Assembly (NCBI RefSeq): GCF_030700285.1
Contig: NZ_JAUYZJ010000010.1
Span: 1-64,000, forward strand
Length of the DNA: 64,000 nucleotides
Reading direction: 5' to 3'
From: Methylobacterium sp. NEAU K
Lineage (GTDB): Bacteria > Pseudomonadota > Alphaproteobacteria > Rhizobiales > Beijerinckiaceae
The notes below the pieces were generated by a model, which searched no databases, had not been told where the DNA came from, and saw only the letters and a list, made by a program, of their open reading frames with translations. The position numbers and the translations under genes were made by a program. Shown here one piece after another: positions 1-7,320 of this stretch (its first letter is position 1; each line of letters starts with the position of its first letter).

Positions 1-20
1 CTAGGGTGTGAACCGAACCA
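1..20 (+). repeat. IS left terminal inverted repeat
   Basis: Left end of the element, starting CTAGGGTGTG. It matches the reverse complement of 838-857 at 14 of 20 positions; the outer seven bases are identical. Confidence 0.8.
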
Positions 21-82
21 AGCTGTTGCCGGGTTTGCCAGTTTGTGATTCCAGGCGACTGTTTTGCAGCCTGGAGGTGGCG

Positions 83-840
83 ATGGCGGACCTGTTCTGG
101 CTCTCCGATGAGCAGTGGGCGGTGATCGAGCCGTTCATGCCCAGAGACCAGCCCGGCCCCGAGCGCAAGGACGACCGGCAGATCATCTCCGGCATCCTGC
201 ACGTGCTCACATCGGGATGCCGCTGGCGTGATTGTCCGGCGGAGTATGGGCCGCGCACCACCGTCTACAACCGGTTCAACAGATGGTCGCGGCGCGGCTT
301 CTGGAAGGCCATGTTGGCGGACCTGGCCAAGGCCGGGTGGGCGGGCGATGCGGCCGCCCTCGATAGCACCTATGTGCGGGCCCACCGCTCGGCCCACGGC
401 GGCAAAGGGGGGCGCGGACACAGGCCATCGGCCCGTCGCGCGGCGGCCAGACGACCAAGATCCACGCGCTCACCGATGTCCTCGGCCGCCCCGGCGTCCT
501 CTTGCTGACGCCCGGCAACGCCAGCGACGTGACGACCGCGCCTGCGGTGCTGGCCGAAGCGCCTGGCCGGATCCGGCGGCTGGCTGCCGACAAGGGCTAC
601 GATGCCGATTGGCTGCGCACCGATCTGCGGGCGCAGGGCATCACGCCGGTCATCCCGGGCAAGCGCAGTCGCAAACGACGCATCCGCCACGACAAGCGGC
701 GCTATCGGGAGCGCTGGCGCATCGAGGCGACCTTCAACCGCCTCAAGGACTTCCGCCGCGTCGCGACCCGATATGACAAGCTCGCCCGCAACTATGCCTC
801 AGCCGTCGCCCTCGCCGCCGTCATCGCTTTCTGGTGCTGA
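83..840 (+). CDS. IS5-family transposase, expressed by -1 frameshift
   Basis: Cuts and joins the ends of the host element. The upstream frame starts at ATG 83 after a GGAGG ribosome site and ends at 508. It holds an N-terminal helix-turn-helix region and the first catalytic Asp (about residue 94, in LDSTYVRAH). The second frame is open from about 403 to 840 and holds the second Asp (ADKGYDAD) and the Glu (RWRIEATFNRLK). A -1 shift on the run AAAGGGGGG (404-412) fuses the frames to about 250 residues, the usual size for this group, and gives the family-typical text KGGARTQAIG followed by GGQTTKIHALTD. All three acidic residues are present, so the gene looks functional if the shift occurs. Confidence 0.88.
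404..412 (+). other. Probable programmed frameshift slippery site
   Basis: AAAGGGGGG lies where the two transposase frames overlap. Moving from the first to the second frame needs a -1 shift, and the joined protein then reads through the conserved family sequence without a gap. Programmed -1 frameshifting is well known in this IS group. A recent single-base mutation could look the same, but both halves being otherwise intact argues for programmed shifting. Confidence 0.6.
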
Positions 841-857
841 TCGAGTCCAGACCCTAG
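838..857 (-). repeat. IS right terminal inverted repeat
   Basis: Right end of the element. Its reverse complement starts CTAGGGTCTG. It includes the transposase stop codon (838-840). Confidence 0.8.
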
Positions 858-1426
858 GGAACCTCGACTACACGGCGCTCGGAAAGGCCGAGCTGCGGGA
901 CAAGCGCAGCCGCATCCAGATGATCTTCCAGGACCCGTTCGCGTCGCTCAATCCCCGGCGCACCGTGGAGCAGATCATCACGACGGGCCCCATCGCCCAC
1001 GGGGTGCCGGCCGCAGAGGCGCGGGCGCGGGCCCGCAGCCTCCTCGACCTCGTGGGCCTCGACCCGAAGGCCGCCGCCCGCTACCCGAACGCCTTCTCGG
1101 GGGGCCAGCGCCAGCGCATCGGCATCGCCCGGGCGCTCGCCATGGAGCCGGACGTGCTGGTCGCCGACGAGGCGGTCTCGGCGCTCGACGTCTCGGTCCA
1201 GCGGCAGGTGCTGGATCTGCTGGAGGACCTGAAGCAACGCTTGTCGCTGGCGATGCTGTTCATCACCCACGACCTGCGGGTGGCGGCCACGATCTGCGAC
1301 CGGATCGCCGTGATGCATCGCGGCACCATCGTGGAGATGCGCGGGACCGCCGACCTGTTCGCAGCCCCGGAACACGCCTATACGCGCAGCCTGCTGGCGG
1401 CGGTGCCCGGCGCCCGGGTCTCGTAG
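858..1426 (+). pseudogene. Peptide/oligopeptide ABC transporter ATPase, 5' end removed by the IS
   Basis: About 188 C-terminal residues of an OppF/DppF-like ATPase. The Q-loop (FQDPFASLNPR), signature (SGGQRQRIG), Walker B with its Glu ([13 protein letters not shown]) and H-loop (FITHDL) are all present. The N-terminal part with Walker A is missing, because the gene begins at the IS right end. The protein stops soon after the EHAYTRSLLAAVP stretch and lacks the Cys-containing oligopeptide tail, so the parent may have been the second half of a tandem ATPase (GsiA/YejF type). An open frame runs from IS sequence into the gene, but without Walker A the product cannot be an active ATPase. The 5' part would lie left of the window. 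Confidence 0.88.
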
Positions 1427-1629
1427 CCGCGCGGGGAAGGCGACCGGTACCGCGCGCGTGGGACGCGATGGGACGCAGCGACAAGTTTTTTGGACGGAGT
1501 CGCCCTGTCGCGATACGGACCATCCTGTAGGATGCGCGCATTGTCGAGGGCCGAGCGTCCCGGCGGATCTACGGCCGAGCACTACGTCCGTCCCCGCTCG
1601 CGCCCCGGACGCGGACGGGGACTCTTGAC

Positions 1630-1884
1630 GTGTCGCTCTCAGCCAAGCCGGACGATCCCCGCCCCCCCCGCAGGCGGTGCCAGCCGGTCTCGCGCGGCGG
1701 GAACCAGCATCGGCCCGAGCGCTGGATCGGCACCGGCAACCGCCGTTCGCAGAAGCCGGAGGCGGCATCCGCCGTCACCAGCGCAAAGATCATCTACCTG
1801 AGTTGGGCCGACACGTTCGGGCGCCCGGCGCGCGGGCTGCTCCCCGGAACGACCGCGCACGTGCTGCCGTTCCGCGGACGGTGA
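1630..1884 (+). CDS. Small hypothetical protein
   Basis: Possible 84-residue basic protein starting at GTG 1630. Codon third positions are mostly G or C, as in real genes of this genome, and the C-terminal third (KIIYLSWADTFGRP, then a short PFRGR end) reads like natural protein. No known domain, signal peptide or membrane segment is visible. It lies between the truncated ABC gene and the convergent mucR, and nothing else fills the 1427-1929 stretch. The ribosome site is weak. It could be non-coding. Confidence 0.4.
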   Translation: MSLSAKPDDPRPPRRRCQPVSRGGNQHRPERWIGTGNRRSQKPEAASAVTSAKIIYLSWADTFGRPARGLLPGTTAHVLPFRGR

Positions 1885-1929
1885 CGGCCTGCCGGCCATA
1901 GGCCGGCAGAAGCCGCGTCGAACCGCCGG

Positions 1930-2379
1930 TCAGCCGTCGGTGCCGGTCCTGCCCTGATCGGCGCGGGCACCCGGCACACCGAGACCGATCGCCTTGGCGA
2001 GGGCCGAGCGCTGCGCGGCGTAGCCCGGCGCCGTCATCGGGTAGTCGTCCGGGAGCCCGTAGCGCTCGCGGTACCGCCCGGGCGTCAGGCCGTGCGCGGT
2101 CAGGTGGCGCTTCAGCGTCTTGTACGACCGGCCGTCGATGAAGCTGACGATGCCGTCCTGCTGGACCGACTTGCGGATCTGCGCCGCGGTCGGCGGCTCG
2201 ACGATGGGTGCCGCCTCCGCGGGCAGCTTCTGTCCGAGATTGAGGAGGGCGCCGTGTACGCTGGCGATCAGCACCGGCAGGGCTGCCGGCGGAACGGGGT
2301 TGTTCGAGACGTAGGCCGCAACGATGGCGCCAACCAGCGCGGGGAGTTCGGCGCTGCTCTCAGGATTCTCTTCGGGCAC
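1930..2379 (-). CDS. MucR/Ros-family transcriptional regulator
   Basis: DNA-binding regulator of the MucR family, which in Rhizobiales acts as a broad repressor/activator of exopolysaccharide, motility and cell-cycle genes. The N-terminal half (ELPALVGAIVAAYVSNN) is the oligomerisation region. The C-terminal half carries SFIDGRSYKTLKRHLTAHG and RERYGLPDDYPMTAPGYA, diagnostic for the family. The position that holds zinc-binding Cys in Ros is occupied by Ser/Phe, so this is a Cys-less variant, as known for some family members. Start chosen at GTG 2379 (VPEENPE), giving 149 residues; an upstream start would add an unlike-family extension. A TTGACA hexamer on the minus strand (2450-2445) could be its -35 element, with no good -10. 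Confidence 0.87.
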   Translation of the reverse strand: MPEENPESSAELPALVGAIVAAYVSNNPVPPAALPVLIASVHGALLNLGQKLPAEAAPIVEPPTAAQIRKSVQQDGIVSFIDGRSYKTLKRHLTAHGLTPGRYRERYGLPDDYPMTAPGYAAQRSALAKAIGLGVPGARADQGRTGTDG

Positions 2380-2658
2380 TGCGCGAGGTCCACTCTCAGG
2401 TTTCGACGATGGCACCGATGGTTCCAAAGCAAAAACCACCCTAGTGTCAAGATCGACTTGCCGCCCGCATGCCTGTCGAACGTGCATTTTAGTGCAGGAT
2501 CGAAGGACACGGGACCTTCAACAGCCTCCGGTTAAGCTGTGCGTCGGCCCCGTTCGCCGAGGTTTACAGGCTGTAGCCTGCGAAAAATTCGGAATACGAT
2601 GCCTGATGCATGAGCGTGATCGACGTGCGGCGAGCGCGATCGAAGAATGTTTGCGGTC

Positions 2659-3744
2659 TCAGCCGATCCCGAGGCCGCGAATCAGGCTGAGGCTGACGCC
2701 GATGAGGACGGCGAGCGAAGCGGTCACCGCGAGGGTAACCCGGCCACCGACCCGGGCGAGCACGCGCACGTCGACGCCGAGGCCCAGCGCCGCCATGGAC
2801 AGCACGGTGAGGACGCCCGCGAGCTGCGTCAGCGGCTTGACCGCCGCGTCCGGGATCAATCCCAGGGACCGGAAGGTGGCCAGGATCAGGAATCCGAGGA
2901 TGAACCACGGCACCAGCTTGGTCAGGCCGGGGCGGGCCCGCGGGGCGGCGCGATCCATGCCGGGTTCCCGGGGCAGACGTGGAGCGATCAGCGAGAATGC
3001 CACGACCACCGGCCCGAGCATCAGCACGCGCACCAGCTTGACCAGGGTGCCGACCTGGGTGCTCAGCAGGCTCACCGGCACGGTCGCGGCCAGCACCTGC
3101 GGCACCGCGTAGACGGTCAGCCCCGCCAGAACCCCGTACTGGTTGTCGCTCAAGCCCGCGAGCGGGACGAACAGGGGCAGCCCGAGCACCATCAGCACGC
3201 CGAGCACCGCCGTGAACGCGATGGCCGCCGCGATGTCCTTGGGCTGGGCCCCGATCACCGGCGCCACCGCGGCGATGGCGGAGTTGCCGCAGATCGCGTT
3301 GCCGCAGGCCACCAGGATCGCCATGCGGGCGGGCAGCCCGAGCGCCCGGCAGATCACGACGCTCGCGGCGATGCCGACCACCACGGTGCCGACGATGCCG
3401 GCCAGCAGCGCGGGTCCGGAGGCGAGGATCGCCCCGAGGCTGAGCGAGGCCCCGAGCAGGACGACCGCGACCTCGAGAAGCTGCTTGGCGGAGAACGCGA
3501 TGCCGGTTCGAAACCGGTCGGCCGGCGTCCAGGCGGTGCGCACCGCGATGCCGATCAGGATCGCCAGCACCAGGGCCTCGATATAGGGATGGCCGGCGAC
3601 CCGCTCCTCCAGGGCCTGCGCGGCCAGCGCCACGGCGGTGATCGCCGCGCACAGGGCGATGCCCGGCAGCACCGAGGCGGTGGAGGCCGCCCCGTTCGCG
3701 TGCGCCTGGGTGGAGCCCGTCTTGGAGGAAGCTTCAGGGCTCAC
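2659..3744 (-). CDS. YeiH/UPF0324 family membrane transporter (putative sulfate exporter family)
   Basis: Integral membrane protein of about 361 residues with roughly ten hydrophobic segments. The motif CGNAICGNSAIAAVAPVI in the middle marks the YeiH family, often annotated as putative sulfate exporters; the substrate is poorly proven. GTG 3744 is chosen because GGAG lies eight bases upstream and the longer frame would add an Arg/Ser-rich, non-family N-terminus. The sulfite dehydrogenase genes sorA-sorB lie just beyond on the same strand, separated by one small plus-strand ORF. This context fits export of an oxidised or reduced sulfur anion, which is inference. Confidence 0.88.
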   Translation of the reverse strand: MSPEASSKTGSTQAHANGAASTASVLPGIALCAAITAVALAAQALEERVAGHPYIEALVLAILIGIAVRTAWTPADRFRTGIAFSAKQLLEVAVVLLGASLSLGAILASGPALLAGIVGTVVVGIAASVVICRALGLPARMAILVACGNAICGNSAIAAVAPVIGAQPKDIAAAIAFTAVLGVLMVLGLPLFVPLAGLSDNQYGVLAGLTVYAVPQVLAATVPVSLLSTQVGTLVKLVRVLMLGPVVVAFSLIAPRLPREPGMDRAAPRARPGLTKLVPWFILGFLILATFRSLGLIPDAAVKPLTQLAGVLTVLSMAALGLGVDVRVLARVGGRVTLAVTASLAVLIGVSLSLIRGLGIG

Positions 3745-3890
3745 GAGAGTCGCTCCGGGATCGCCATCACGGCAAGAGGAAGAAAACGTTCGCCGCACCG
3801 GCGCAAGAGAGAAGGACACTCTACGGCGACGGAAAACTTCGGAAGACGCCTCCATTGCACGGGAGGGGCGCAAGCGCGACATTTACGATC

Positions 3891-4139
3891 ATGCGCATCA
3901 CTCCTGACATCCGGTCGACGACGCTGGCGTTCGACCCGTTCGGCGAACCCGTCGCCGACGGCGTGGCGCGCGCCTGCCCGCCTACCTCTGCGGCCGGTGA
4001 TCGGACGGCCCGTCGGATCGGTGGCGCGGTGTTTTGGACGCTCGCACTGGCGATCCTGGCCGGGCGCATCTACGCCTACGACATGCCGATGGTGCAGAAC
4101 GTCGCCGCCTATGCCGCGCAGGCCTTGGCGTTGCGCTGA
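3891..4139 (+). CDS. Small single-pass membrane protein
   Basis: 82 residues with one hydrophobic segment at about 43-62 (AVFWTLALAILAGRIYAY), preceded by a soluble N-terminal half and followed by a short tail. No recognised domain. It points away from the yeiH-like gene and converges on sorB, ending 16 bases from the sorB stop. The ribosome site is weak: a GGGAGGGG lies about 20 bases before this ATG. Whether it works with the sulfur genes is unknown. Confidence 0.5.
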   Translation: MRITPDIRSTTLAFDPFGEPVADGVARACPPTSAAGDRTARRIGGAVFWTLALAILAGRIYAYDMPMVQNVAAYAAQALALR

Positions 4140-4154
4140 GCCTCGCCGCCAAGC

Positions 4155-4496
4155 TCAATACGTATCCGCCAAGTAGGCCGCGATCGCGTGGCCGTCCGCC
4201 TCGTCGATCGGGGCGTGATAGGCCTTGATCATCTTGCTCACCTCGGCCTCCCAGAACGCCTTGCCGCGTCCCGGCGGCTGCGTGGCGATGTAGTCGACCG
4301 AATGGCAGGTCTGGCAATTGGCCTGGGCCGCCTCGTAGCCCTGTGCGTGGGAGGCGCCCCCGCCGCCCTTGGGTGGCGTCAGCTGCGCCGTTGGGTCGGG
4401 CACCGCGTAGGTCCGCGGCGCGGCGAGCGCCGGACCGGCGATCAGCCCCAGGACGATCGATCCGCGAAGAAGCGCGCGCATCCCGTTCCTCCTCAC
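4155..4496 (-). CDS. sorB: Sulfite dehydrogenase cytochrome c subunit (SorB-like)
   Basis: Small periplasmic c-type cytochrome that takes electrons from the molybdenum subunit and passes them to the respiratory chain. A signal peptide covers about residues 1-26 (GLIAGPALAAP). One haem site CQTCH lies at 61-65 and a likely axial Met at about 89 (SKMIKAYHAPI). It overlaps the sorA stop by four bases (ATGA), so the two are translationally coupled. Size and partner match SorB; without the partner it would only be called a monohaem cytochrome. Confidence 0.86.
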   Translation of the reverse strand: MRRNGMRALLRGSIVLGLIAGPALAAPRTYAVPDPTAQLTPPKGGGGASHAQGYEAAQANCQTCHSVDYIATQPPGRGKAFWEAEVSKMIKAYHAPIDEADGHAIAAYLADTY

Positions 4497-5698
4497 GCCG
4501 CCCGTACCCGGGTGGTCTCGACCCCGTTGCGCATGTACCCGGACTGGTTCCAGCGCGGTTCCATCGGCTGGACGCTGCCGTCGTTGGCTGTCGCCCGGAC
4601 CCGGATGACGTGTGCTCCGGGAGCGAGGTCGATGCCGAGCGACCAGGTCCGGAACGCGTAGGCGCCGAGATCCTGGCCGAGCGCCGCCTCCATCCAGGTC
4701 CGTCCGTCATCGGCGGAGACCGCGACCGTCCTGATCCCGGAGCCGCCGTCGAAAGCGATGCCGCGCAGGCGCACCGAGCCCGCCGCCACGCGCGCGCCGT
4801 CGGTCAGGCTGGTCAGGAACGAGCGCACGTTGAGGCGATTGATCGGCACCGTGGCGGTGGCCGCCTTGCCGGGCTCGGTGCAGGCGCAGGCATTGTCCGG
4901 GATGCGGTAGGCCGTCTTCATGAAGAAGCCGTCGAAGGGCGCGTCCAGGACGGTGACGGCATTCAGGTGCTTGACCCAGTAGGTGCCGTAATAGCCCGGC
5001 ACCACGAGGCGGAGCGGGTAGCCGTTGAGCCAGGGCAGATCCTCCCCGTTCATGCCCCAGGCCAGCATCACCTGCCCGTCGCGCGCGTGGTCCAGGCTCA
5101 GGGCCTTCACGAAGTCCGGGGTCTCGGGCAGGACCGGTCCGTCCATCCCGTCGAGGGCGACCTGCACGGCCCCGGCCTTCACGCCGGCCCTGTCCAGCGC
5201 GCTCTTCAGCGGCACGCCGGTCCAGCGGGCGCAGCCCATGGCGCCGTTGGCCAGCTGGCCCCCGGCCATGCGCGGTTCGAAGAAGCCCCGGGAATTGCCT
5301 GAGCACTGATTGACCGCCACGATCTCGGTCTGGCCGGGTAGGGCCTTGATCTCGGCCAGGGAGAGCGAGACCGGCCGCTCGACATGGCCCTTGATCTCCA
5401 GACGAAAGGCGTCAGGGTCGATCTCCAGAGGTATGTCGGCCAAGTGGTAGCGCACGAAGAAGGCGTCGTTGGGGGTGATCGCGCCCTCGTCGAAGACGGA
5501 GAACGGCGTCTCGAGCTGCGGCGGCCGGGCGGTGGTCTGGAGGAGCGGGCGCTTGCCCGGATAGGCGACCAGCGGACGCTGACCGTTGCCGAACGGAAGC
5601 TCGACATCCCCGGCCAGGGCCCGCAGCGGCTGCACCGCCGCCGCGAATGCGCCGAGACCGCCCCGCAGCAGCAGCGCGCGCCTGTCGAGAGGGTCCAT
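4493..5698 (-). CDS. sorA: Sulfite:cytochrome c oxidoreductase, molybdopterin subunit (SorA-like)
   Basis: Oxidises sulfite to sulfate in the periplasm with a molybdopterin cofactor. An N-terminal twin-arginine signal (DRRALLLRGGLGAF) fits export of a folded cofactor protein. The molybdenum-ligand Cys is in NQCSGNSRGFFEP at about residue 132, and the dimerisation domain of this family fills the C-terminal third. Length (about 401) is normal. Three start codons follow each other (GTG 5704, ATG 5701, ATG 5698); AGGAAGG just upstream gives the best spacing to 5698. Role inferred: detoxifying or gaining energy from sulfite released from sulfonates or sulfur compounds. Confidence 0.9.
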   Translation of the reverse strand: MDPLDRRALLLRGGLGAFAAAVQPLRALAGDVELPFGNGQRPLVAYPGKRPLLQTTARPPQLETPFSVFDEGAITPNDAFFVRYHLADIPLEIDPDAFRLEIKGHVERPVSLSLAEIKALPGQTEIVAVNQCSGNSRGFFEPRMAGGQLANGAMGCARWTGVPLKSALDRAGVKAGAVQVALDGMDGPVLPETPDFVKALSLDHARDGQVMLAWGMNGEDLPWLNGYPLRLVVPGYYGTYWVKHLNAVTVLDAPFDGFFMKTAYRIPDNACACTEPGKAATATVPINRLNVRSFLTSLTDGARVAAGSVRLRGIAFDGGSGIRTVAVSADDGRTWMEAALGQDLGAYAFRTWSLGIDLAPGAHVIRVRATANDGSVQPMEPRWNQSGYMRNGVETTRVRAA

Positions 5699-5931
5699 CA
5701 TCACCTTCCTCTTCCTCGGTACCAGAGAACCGGGTGATCGTGTGCCGGCGCTCCCCTGATTCGGTGATCAAAGGGACGCCTTATCCCGTCGGTGTATCAG
5801 AATTTCTGCCCCGAACCGACGGCGGGTGAGACAGCCGCCAAGCCCGTGTCGGAGGGTTCGCCGCAGAAGGGCGCCGGCCGACCGGGAAGCCCGGCCTCGG
5901 ATGTTTTACGGGAAACAGCGGCCGCCTGTGA

Positions 5932-6924
5932 TCATGCCAGCCCCTCGATCTCGGCCACGAGAGCATCCGGGACCGCCAGCCCCTCCCGGGCGGCGCGGGC
6001 GCGCCGGTCGAGGCGCCGACTCCCTGGCAGGCGTGCGCCATCCTGGGTCTCGATCGAACCGGCCAAGGCGGCGAAGCGCTCCGGCGCCGCGGGGCTCAAG
6101 GCAGCGGCATCGATCGCCAGGATCAGTTGCCCGGTCCCCGGTGGATCACCCTCCGCGTCGAGGAACGAGCTGGCCTCGGCGGCGAAGTTCCCCCCGGTGA
6201 GGCCGGCGGCCAGGAGTTCCACCATCAGGGCCAGCGCCGTGCCCTTGGCGTCGCCCAGCGGCACCATCGTCCCCTGGAGGGCGTCGGTGGCGTCGGTGGT
6301 CGGGCGCCCCTCCCGATCGAGGGCCCAGCCCTCGGGGATCGGCTCGCCGCGCTGCCGCGCACCGACGATGTTGGCCCGGGCGACCTTCGAGAGGGCGAGG
6401 TCGACCACCACGGGCGCCCGGCCGGGGAGCGGGCAGCCGAAGGCCAGCGGGTTGGTGCCGAACACGGCGCGGCTCCCGCCCCAGGGCGCCATCGCGGCCG
6501 GCGTATTGGCGAACAGGAGCGCGACGCATCCGGCCTCCGCCAGCACCTCGACCGGTCGCCCGGCCGCGCCGCAATGGTGCGAGCGCCGGATCCCGGCCGC
6601 CGCGATGCCCTGCCGGCGCGCCAGTCCCGGCAGCTCGGCCAGCGCTGCATCGATCGCCGGGTAGGCGAAGCCGTGGCCGGCATCGATGGCCAGGAGGCCG
6701 GGCCGGGGCCGGGTCACGGACACCCGGGCATCGCCCACAACCTTGCCGGTCCGCAATTGGGCGGCATAGCCCGGTACCCGCGACAGCCCATGACCCTTCA
6801 GGTCGTCAGCCTCGGCTGCCACCAGGGCGCGGGCGGTGCTGTCGGCCGAAGCCGGGGCTGCCCCGCAGCGGCGGAAGGCGGCGGCCGCGAGGGCGTGAGC
6901 CTCCGCGAGGGTCAGGATCGGCAT
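5932..6924 (-). CDS. Ldh-family (malate/L-lactate/sulfolactate dehydrogenase type) oxidoreductase
   Basis: NAD(P)-dependent dehydrogenase of the Ldh_2/MDH2 superfamily, which oxidises 2-hydroxy acids such as malate, lactate, ureidoglycolate or sulfolactate. Length 330 is typical. The catalytic-His region (GIRRSHHCGAAG, about 111-121) and the nucleotide-binding FGTNPLAFGCP segment are clear, as is LKGHGLSRV near residue 45. It is on the same strand as the amidohydrolase and dpp genes, separated from them by the LysR remnant, so it may belong to the same catabolic unit. Sulfolactate is a tempting substrate because sorAB is next door, but that is speculation. Confidence 0.85.
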   Translation of the reverse strand: MPILTLAEAHALAAAAFRRCGAAPASADSTARALVAAEADDLKGHGLSRVPGYAAQLRTGKVVGDARVSVTRPRPGLLAIDAGHGFAYPAIDAALAELPGLARRQGIAAAGIRRSHHCGAAGRPVEVLAEAGCVALLFANTPAAMAPWGGSRAVFGTNPLAFGCPLPGRAPVVVDLALSKVARANIVGARQRGEPIPEGWALDREGRPTTDATDALQGTMVPLGDAKGTALALMVELLAAGLTGGNFAAEASSFLDAEGDPPGTGQLILAIDAAALSPAAPERFAALAGSIETQDGARLPGSRRLDRRARAAREGLAVPDALVAEIEGLA

Positions 6925-7134
6925 GGTCCTCTGGCTCCGGATGGCGATGGACAGCCCGCACGGGACACCTGCTCGACCCGCGGCGGGCTGTTGCAGATCG
7001 GGCTCGGCGCGCCGGTCGAATCGCCCGCGGTGTCGCTCCTTGATCCGGCCCCGATTGGATTCTCAAGCGGGCGAACGAGCAACCCGGTCGTGCGTGATCG
7101 TCCTGTCTTAACAAACTGGGGGGTGGTCCCCCCG

Positions 7135-7269
7135 ATGAACGACCGCGCCCTTCGCTACTTCCTCGCTCTGTTGCGGACCGGCTCGGAGCGCCCGGCGGCC
7201 TCGGCCGTGAGCCGGCAGATCATCGCGCTGGAGGCGGTCTGCAGGGAGGCGGTGGACGGAGCGGACAGC
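7135..7269 (+). pseudogene. Remnant of a LysR-type transcriptional regulator
   Basis: From ATG 7135 the translation reads MNDRALRYFLALLRTGS, then after a short gap relative to the family SAVSRQIIALEAVCREA, the hallmark N-terminal winged-helix of a LysR regulator. Compared with intact family members about eight residues are missing inside the recognition-helix region and everything after about residue 43 is gone; the frame then runs antisense through the amidohydrolase gene. The start codon follows a six-base G/C hairpin (7118-7133). Its position, divergent from the Ldh gene, is where the local regulator of such a locus normally lies. I read it as a decayed regulator. Confidence 0.65.
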
Positions 7270-7320
7270 CGGGGAAGGAGGCGCGTTTCATCCGCCAGGG
7301 ACGATCCCGCGCGGGGTCGC

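Larger units (their letters stand above)
1..857 (+). mobile_element. IS5-family insertion sequence (IS427-like group)
   Basis: A complete small insertion sequence of about 850 bp. The two ends form an imperfect inverted repeat (14 of 20 positions match between 1-20 and the reverse complement of 838-857). Both ends carry CTAG, which may be the duplicated target or part of the repeat; if it is the duplication the element proper is 5-853. Inside is one transposase in two overlapping frames with a full DDE set. The right end joins directly to the middle of an ABC transporter ATPase gene, so the element sits inside a gene. The window opens exactly on the left end, so the left flank is not visible. 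The family call rests on size, frameshift layout and DDE motifs. Confidence 0.9.

Noticed and set aside
2445..2450. TTGACA on the minus strand before mucR as a full promoter
   Set aside because: A good -35 hexamer but the sequence 17-18 bases downstream is not a -10; mentioned only in the mucR entry.
3505..3525. GGTTCGAAACC-like sequence as a tRNA T-arm
   Set aside because: It lies inside the YeiH coding region and no cloverleaf can be built around it. No tRNA found in the window.
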